Source: an uncultured Parabacteroides sp.
GTDB lineage: Bacteria; Bacteroidota; Bacteroidia; Bacteroidales; Tannerellaceae
Length of the DNA stretch: 21,156 nt
Direction: 5' to 3'
Assembly (NCBI RefSeq): GCF_905196875.1
Contig: NZ_CAJJWO010000085.1
Coordinates: 1-21,156, forward strand
A program made the position numbers and the translations under genes. The notes below the pieces were generated by a model that had not been told where the DNA came from, ran no database searches, and saw only the letters and a list, made by a program, of their open reading frames with translations. This document shows positions 17,049 through 21,156 of the stretch, piece after piece. Numbering within the stretch: position 1 is the stretch's first letter; each line of letters opens with the position of its first letter.

Positions 17049-18179
17049 TTATTCATACACAAATTCAGGTTTGTCAGCCTGCCCGACAATCCAGTCATAC
17101 AACTGTTTCATCTGTCGGGATACGACATCAACCGAATATTTATCCAATACCAACTGACGCCCCCGTTTTCCCATCGCCAGTAACTCTTCTTCATCCAGAG
17201 ATAAAGCTTTCCTTACTGCTATGGTTAAGCTATCGACATCATTATTTACCCACCAACCACACCGATAAGTTTCCAAATCCTGCCAAGGGGAGGCAGTCGA
17301 TGCAATAACAGGTATTTCCTGAAGCAAGGCCTCCGGAACAATCATGCCGAAATTTTCGAAATCGCTGGGAACGACCAGACAAGTCAATGAGGCTAACAAA
17401 CGATTCTTTTCCGTTCCGGAAACCCAACCGACAAACCGGATATTAGATAACTGTAAACGCTCCGCCTCTTTCTTCAAAAAAGCGACATAATCAGGTTCTC
17501 CTTCCCCCATAATCAATAACTCTCCGCATTCACACAGATGCTTCCACACTTCCAGCAAACGATCGATTCTTTTAACCGGATGTAAACGTCCCAGATATCC
17601 AACTATCTTTTTTTTCTTCTCCGAAAAAGAATTTTCTATTTTACATATTTCCATCGGACAAGGAACAACTGCAACCGGATTGGTAAATCCCAACGACCGA
17701 TAATATTTCATCTCCTCCATACATGTTGTATGGATACAAGCTGCTTGTTGTAATTGCCGACTTTGATACAAAAACAAAGAGATTTTCTTTACTATGGAAG
17801 AATGTTCTAAAGCCTTCGGATGCAAAGTACCATGTAAAGTAATCAGATAAGGACGTCCCTGTTGTCGGGCATACTGCGCCACAATATAACTCGAATACAA
17901 CCATATTCCCTGAATATGATAAATGTCTGCTCTTTCCTTTTTAGCCAGTTCCCGAGAGATAGCCCTCGTATATCCCCAACGTTTATACAGGAAACGAGGC
18001 CGAGGTAAATAACAAATAAAAGGATCATCCGACACGAGATCCTCACCTGGTCCCGGCTGGGTTGTCAAAACCTCCACATCCATACCTAAAGCTCTTGTAC
18101 CTCGCAAAGTCAATAAAGTCGTATACGAAGGCCCTCCACCTGCCTTACTCATAGAGTTTATTACATGAATAATTTTCAT
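17049..18179 (-). CDS. Glycosyltransferase family 4 (GT-B fold)
   Basis: 376 residues. The N-terminal domain begins KIIHVINSMSKAGGGPSYT, with the glycine-rich acceptor loop typical of GT4. The donor domain has VGYLGRLHPVKRIDRL and the full E-x7-E motif (E275 in FENFGMIVPE, second Glu E283). It is a retaining transferase working in the cytoplasm. It is the only sugar transferase encoded before wza/wzc, between the second sulfotransferase gene (25 bp gap) and the HU-like gene (19 bp gap). A run of eight A residues in the coding strand encodes four lysines near the start of the donor domain. Specificity unknown. Confidence 0.9.
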   Translation of the reverse strand: MKIIHVINSMSKAGGGPSYTTLLTLRGTRALGMDVEVLTTQPGPGEDLVSDDPFICYLPRPRFLYKRWGYTRAISRELAKKERADIYHIQGIWLYSSYIVAQYARQQGRPYLITLHGTLHPKALEHSSIVKKISLFLYQSRQLQQAACIHTTCMEEMKYYRSLGFTNPVAVVPCPMEICKIENSFSEKKKKIVGYLGRLHPVKRIDRLLEVWKHLCECGELLIMGEGEPDYVAFLKKEAERLQLSNIRFVGWVSGTEKNRLLASLTCLVVPSDFENFGMIVPEALLQEIPVIASTASPWQDLETYRCGWWVNNDVDSLTIAVRKALSLDEEELLAMGKRGRQLVLDKYSVDVVSRQMKQLYDWIVGQADKPEFVYE

Positions 18180-18204
18180 TTATACTACATTTACATATTA
18201 GAAT

Positions 18205-18903
18205 TCAATACATAAAAAACACACTTTGATCTTCCGGATATACTTTATTAATCATACTCCGGATATTTTCAGGTATCATATAATCTTTTGCGATCGACAA
18301 TCGGTTTTGATATTCGGATAATTCAAATATTTCCAGTAATTTTATCCAATCACTTTCCGATTCATACTGAAAAACCTCAACATTCTTTCCTAAAAAATAA
18401 CTTTGAGGATTTAGCCAGGGAATTCGCTTATTGCGTAAATAAAAATCCAGATCAGAACAGCTAAAAAGAATCTGATTACAGATATCGTTTACGGAAGCCG
18501 TATTAAGCTTCCGTAAACGATATGTCCCGGGACATATCGAAAGCAGATAAATTTTTGTAAGAAGATTTGATTCCGCATACTCACCCATCATAAGTTTCGG
18601 ATATTTTATAAACCCTCCCACATTTTTTAATTGCAGTGAAAATTCTTTAACAGCAGAATAAAAACGATTATAAGGATTACGTACCATCACAGTAATCCGG
18701 TATTCCTCCCATTCCGAAACAAAACGCGGCAAATCATTATAAGTAACATGCCCCAGATCCGTTCCATATTTATGAGTGTAATACTGCCACCATTTTGTAG
18801 CTCCAGTATTTCCATATTTTTCAATATAAAGGTTCCTCAGAAAAGTTCCTCCGCATTTCGGATTATGCAGGTATATTACCTTACGCTCATTATCGACAAT
18901 CAT
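18205..18903 (-). CDS. Sulfotransferase family 2 (carbohydrate sulfotransferase-like)
   Basis: 232 residues. The 5'-phosphosulfate loop is HNPKCGGTFLRN (13-24; K16 and T20), and the 3'-phosphate site is VRNPYNRFYS with R75 and S83 in the R-x7-S spacing of PAPS-dependent enzymes. Towards the C-terminus WLNPQSYFL fits the xPQ substrate-side strand of Sulfotransfer_2 proteins. It probably moves sulfate from PAPS to a sugar hydroxyl of the repeat unit. No signal peptide or membrane helix is present, unlike the Golgi relatives, so the reaction would be cytoplasmic. Two overlapping perfect palindromes sit in codons about 122-141. The gene lies between the primase and a GT4 gene with short gaps. Family call strong; acceptor unknown. 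Confidence 0.85.
   Translation of the reverse strand: MIVDNERKVIYLHNPKCGGTFLRNLYIEKYGNTGATKWWQYYTHKYGTDLGHVTYNDLPRFVSEWEEYRITVMVRNPYNRFYSAVKEFSLQLKNVGGFIKYPKLMMGEYAESNLLTKIYLLSICPGTYRLRKLNTASVNDICNQILFSCSDLDFYLRNKRIPWLNPQSYFLGKNVEVFQYESESDWIKLLEIFELSEYQNRLSIAKDYMIPENIRSMINKVYPEDQSVFFMY
18482..18523. repeat. Perfect 17-bp inverted repeat inside the sulfotransferase gene
   Basis: Bases 18482-18498 are the exact reverse complement of 18507-18523, separated by 8 bases. No U-rich tail follows in the direction of transcription, so a normal terminator is unlikely. Its right end (18518-18523) is shared with the adjoining palindrome, so the two hairpins exclude each other. Confidence 0.9.
18518..18539. 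repeat. Perfect 22-bp palindrome inside the sulfotransferase gene
   Basis: Two 11-base half-sites, CGATATGTCCC and its reverse complement, meet at 18528/18529 with no spacer. The palindrome overlaps the 17-bp inverted repeat by 6 bases. Together they span 58 bp of coding DNA and encode the segment around SICPGTYRLRK. Confidence 0.9.
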
Positions 18904-18916
18904 AATAATATATTTA

Positions 18917-20128
18917 TTAATTCAACAACCAATTCGCTTTCAGTATCGGAGAATGTGCCAAAAGTTCTGTGACTTTAGCCAGCCGTTTATGCAAAGGAAT
19001 CATGCGGGCAAACAAATCCCTCCGCACCTCTACTGTCAATGCCAGGCGTAATTGGGATAATATCTGCTCTATTCCTCTAAGTAAAGTAGCTTCATAAACT
19101 TCCAGTCGGCTAAAACGGGTTACAACCTTCATATAGTCAATAAACGCCTCACGTCCCATCTGACAAAACAGGGAATCCGGATCATGTTTCGGTTCAAGAA
19201 CAATCCGTCCGACAGAAAAACCTTTTCCAGATAACAGGCGCGCCGATCTTATAGCATTCGTTTGCCCGGCCTCGTCGCCATCGAGCATCACAATAACATA
19301 CCCGGTATACCGACCGAGTAAAACAGCATGCTGTTCGGTCAGGGCAGTTCCGCACAAAGCTACCGTATTACGGAACCCAGCTGCATGCATGGCCAGCACA
19401 TCTTTGTATCCTTCGGTGATATACACAAAACCATGTTGTCGGACCGCTTCCCGAGCCTGATACAAGCCATACAGGATATTACTTTTTTTATATACTGCAC
19501 TAGTCGGCGAATTGATATATTTACGAATGTCCGTTCCTTGGGTTTCTCCCCGGTAACGACCGGCAAAAGCGACTAATGCTCCCCGTTCATTCCGGATAGG
19601 AAAGACGATACGGTTACAATAATTTTTATAATCGGAAGGCAACGAAGAAGGAGCCAGACCTACCTCAAATGCCTTATAAGTTTCACACAGCATTTCATCT
19701 TCAGGCTGATATTCTTCCAACAAATCGAATATCATACGGCAACTGCGAAGTATCCCGTCAATATGAAACTGACTAACCAATTCCTCCGATACCGGCTGCA
19801 CCACCTTCTTTGCCGGAGAAAATTTTGCCAGCCGGTAATCGTCCGTTTCCGACACCCCATACCATTCCGCCAGTATTTCCAATGCTTCACGAAAACTGCA
19901 TCCTTCCATTTTCTGAACGAATTTAAAAAGATCACCACTTTCGCCACAGGCAAAACATTTGTAATATTGCTCTTTCACATTAACATACAACGATGGATGC
20001 CGGTCGTTGTGGAACGGGCAAAGCCCCAACATCGTTTTTGCCGAACTACCGTTCCTGCTTAATGGCAGATAGCGTTGCACAACATCTTCCAGACAGGTTA
20101 CAGATATTATTTGATCTTTTAAACTCAC
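18917..20128 (-). CDS. Short DnaG-like DNA primase
   Basis: 403 residues starting at a GTG that overlaps the previous stop (GTGA). The N-terminal zinc finger is of CHC2 type: C37, H40, C58 and C61. The RNA polymerase domain follows, with FPIRNERGALVAFAGRYRG and the TOPRIM core: E239 in ITEGYKD and D283-G-D285 in MLDGDEAGQ. Catalytic residues are intact, but the protein is much shorter than housekeeping DnaG (about 600 residues or more) and has only a short tail instead of the full helicase-binding domain. The partial DnaB-like helicase gene lies two genes upstream, so the pair resembles a replication module of a phage or plasmid that now sits in a capsule operon. Its role here is unknown. Confidence 0.88.
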   Translation of the reverse strand: MSLKDQIISVTCLEDVVQRYLPLSRNGSSAKTMLGLCPFHNDRHPSLYVNVKEQYYKCFACGESGDLFKFVQKMEGCSFREALEILAEWYGVSETDDYRLAKFSPAKKVVQPVSEELVSQFHIDGILRSCRMIFDLLEEYQPEDEMLCETYKAFEVGLAPSSLPSDYKNYCNRIVFPIRNERGALVAFAGRYRGETQGTDIRKYINSPTSAVYKKSNILYGLYQAREAVRQHGFVYITEGYKDVLAMHAAGFRNTVALCGTALTEQHAVLLGRYTGYVIVMLDGDEAGQTNAIRSARLLSGKGFSVGRIVLEPKHDPDSLFCQMGREAFIDYMKVVTRFSRLEVYEATLLRGIEQILSQLRLALTVEVRRDLFARMIPLHKRLAKVTELLAHSPILKANWLLN

Positions 20129-20901
20129 TTTTTATTTTTCAAATAAGTTTTCAACTTTCTATATTCATCTTCATATCCGAAAGTGATAAAATCTTTCTTA
20201 TATTTACGATATACAAGCCATGCCGTAAACGGGGTATAATAATCCATCCAGTTTTTTCCGGTCATTGAAGCACTCCGGTTGGTATGTTCCAATGGGAGAA
20301 AATTAAATCGTTCACATATCGCTCCATATTCAGCTGTTATATTTTCTATCTTCCCGACAAAATCGACCAAACACTTATCTTCCTTATCATATATTAACCT
20401 ATATTGTCCGGCAAAATGAGGTTCGGCCAAACAATCAGGAAGCAGACAAACTCTCCATACGAACTGAGTAAAGTTATATACCCGAAATACACAGCTTAAG
20501 AAATAATACTTCCAACAGACATCATCCGGATGCTGAATACATTTATCCTCGAAACAGGAAACCAAACGCTTATAAGGATTTCGTACGAATGTGAATTTAT
20601 AGTACTGTTTCATTTCCGAATTAAGTTCTTCCGTTGAATGTTCCGGCAACCGGTGTATATCCGGCTGTTCCCCAACAATCGACCTCTTTATCGACGAACA
20701 GGCTACTTTGGGATTATTCAGATAAATAACTTCTTTCTTTTTATCAAACACAAACGTTCTGGGATATCTGCCCCATTTCCTGATACATCCATAGACATAG
20801 CATATATGCGTCAAATATACACCTGCTTTTTTTATTGATAATTTTCTCTGGTATAAGGGGTTACCCCCCCCCCCGCGTTTGCATTCGTTAACATTTCTCA
20901 T
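20125..20901 (-). CDS. Sulfotransferase family 2, with poly-G tract near the start
   Basis: 258 residues. The PAPS-binding loop is LNNPKVACSSIKRS (61-74; K65, S69, S70), and the 3'-phosphate site is FVRNPYKRLVS with R107 and S115. LPEHST, the GKIENI segment and HTNRS further on are typical of chondroitin/HNK-1-type carbohydrate sulfotransferases. The first 48 residues precede the domain and contain four glycines from an 11-base G run. There is no other ATG between the tract and the domain, so translation from 20901 must cross it; an in-frame TTG at residue 30 is the only obvious alternative. It starts 21 bp after the helicase gene, and its stop overlaps the primase start. It probably sulfates the polysaccharide; acceptor unknown. 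It may be phase variable. Confidence 0.85.
   Translation of the reverse strand: MRNVNECKRGGGGNPLYQRKLSIKKAGVYLTHICYVYGCIRKWGRYPRTFVFDKKKEVIYLNNPKVACSSIKRSIVGEQPDIHRLPEHSTEELNSEMKQYYKFTFVRNPYKRLVSCFEDKCIQHPDDVCWKYYFLSCVFRVYNFTQFVWRVCLLPDCLAEPHFAGQYRLIYDKEDKCLVDFVGKIENITAEYGAICERFNFLPLEHTNRSASMTGKNWMDYYTPFTAWLVYRKYKKDFITFGYEDEYRKLKTYLKNKK
20864..20874 (-). repeat. Homopolymer tract of 11 G (coding strand) in a sulfotransferase gene
   Basis: The plus strand has 11 consecutive C, so the coding strand has 11 G, in codons 10-13. At 11 G the frame is open. At 12 G a TAA follows the tract at once (13 residues). At 10 G the frame reaches TAA after ten more codons (22 residues). Such tracts are classical slipped-strand contingency sites. 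Confidence 0.85.
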
Positions 20902-20922
20902 GGTATTAATTTTTATTTTGTT

Positions 20923-21156
20923 TCAAATCACTCTCGGATCATAATCCGTCAGGCAAGTCATTGCCGGATTATACCGGAATTTGGCAATACCGATAGCCCC
21001 GTTACGGTTCTTGGCCAGCAGTAACATACCGACACCGTGGAGGTCTTCCTTTGTCTTCGGATCATAAAAAATATTGTATTTCTCGGCACGGTAAACGAAG
21101 ATCACCACATCCGCCACCTGCTCGATCGCACCGGAATTGCGCAAGTCGCTCAGTAC
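20923..21156 (-). CDS. dnaB: DnaB-like replicative helicase, C-terminal end (partial)
   Basis: Only the last 77 residues are in the window; the gene continues beyond the right edge. The frame is open to base 21156, giving VLSDLRNSGAIEQVADVV, the strongly conserved motif of the DnaB RecA-like domain, then FVYRAEKYN and LLLAKNRNGAIGIAKFRYN near the end. DnaB unwinds DNA at the fork as a hexamer. The residue after AIEQ is Val, where the usual DnaB sequence has Asp (EQDAD), which suggests a paralogue rather than the housekeeping copy. It is the first gene of the operon visible here, 21 bp before a sulfotransferase gene. Identity is firm; role in this locus is unknown. Confidence 0.9.
   Translation of the reverse strand, partial: VLSDLRNSGAIEQVADVVIFVYRAEKYNIFYDPKTKEDLHGVGMLLLAKNRNGAIGIAKFRYNPAMTCLTDYDPRVI

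Noticed and set aside
17608..17615. Run of eight A on the coding strand of a GT4 gene as a phase-variation site
   Set aside because: Runs of this length are common in AT-rich DNA and encode a plausible lysine cluster. It is much weaker evidence than the 11-G tract.
20857..20867. Short GGGG-TTA-CCCC hairpin next to the poly-G tract
   Set aside because: It is only a 4-bp stem formed by the tract itself. It may help slippage but cannot be supported as a separate feature.
5829..21156. Invertible promoter or CRISPR array in the capsule region
   Set aside because: I saw no recombinase gene, no long separated inverted repeats around a promoter, and no regularly spaced direct repeats. Distant inverted repeats could have been missed by eye.

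Overview
The window looks like chromosomal DNA of a gut-type Bacteroidales, probably Bacteroides or Parabacteroides; I cannot fix the genus. Support comes from several exact matches to the Bacteroidota -7 promoter element (TAnnTTTG), weak or absent Shine-Dalgarno sites, a fused Wzc-type tyrosine autokinase with a Tyr-rich tail, and a tandem DUF1080 lipoprotein.

The left part (1-5830) is a higher-GC flank of separately transcribed genes. They are an ATPase with a TOPRIM-like DUF4435 domain (+), an ArnT/PMT-type membrane glycosyltransferase (+), a lipoprotein with two DUF1080 domains (-), and a HAD phosphatase/phosphomutase (+). The HAD gene ends in a long stem-loop that is shared with the operon coming from the other side.

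The right part (5832-21156) is one long minus-strand surface-polysaccharide operon that enters the window from the right. In order of transcription it encodes: the C-terminal end of a DnaB-like helicase, a sulfotransferase, a short DnaG-like primase, a second sulfotransferase, a GT4 transferase, an HU-like protein, Wza-type export lipoprotein, Wzc-type kinase, a GT25 transferase, two more GT-B transferases, a WcaF-like acetyltransferase, three GT2 transferases and a membrane O-acyltransferase. Genes overlap by a few bases or are less than about 30 bp apart, except for a 179-bp AT-rich gap before the last gene. The product is probably a capsule or exopolysaccharide carrying sulfate and acyl groups. 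No flippase, polymerase or initiating sugar-phosphate transferase lies in the window.

The most notable signal is a run of 11 G residues in codons 10-13 of the first sulfotransferase gene. The gene is open at G11, and both G10 and G12 lead quickly to a stop codon, so sulfation may be phase variable. The downstream primase starts at a GTGA overlap with this gene, so switching could affect it too. The second sulfotransferase gene contains an improbable pair of overlapping perfect palindromes inside its coding sequence. No gene-free stretch exceeds 300 bases.
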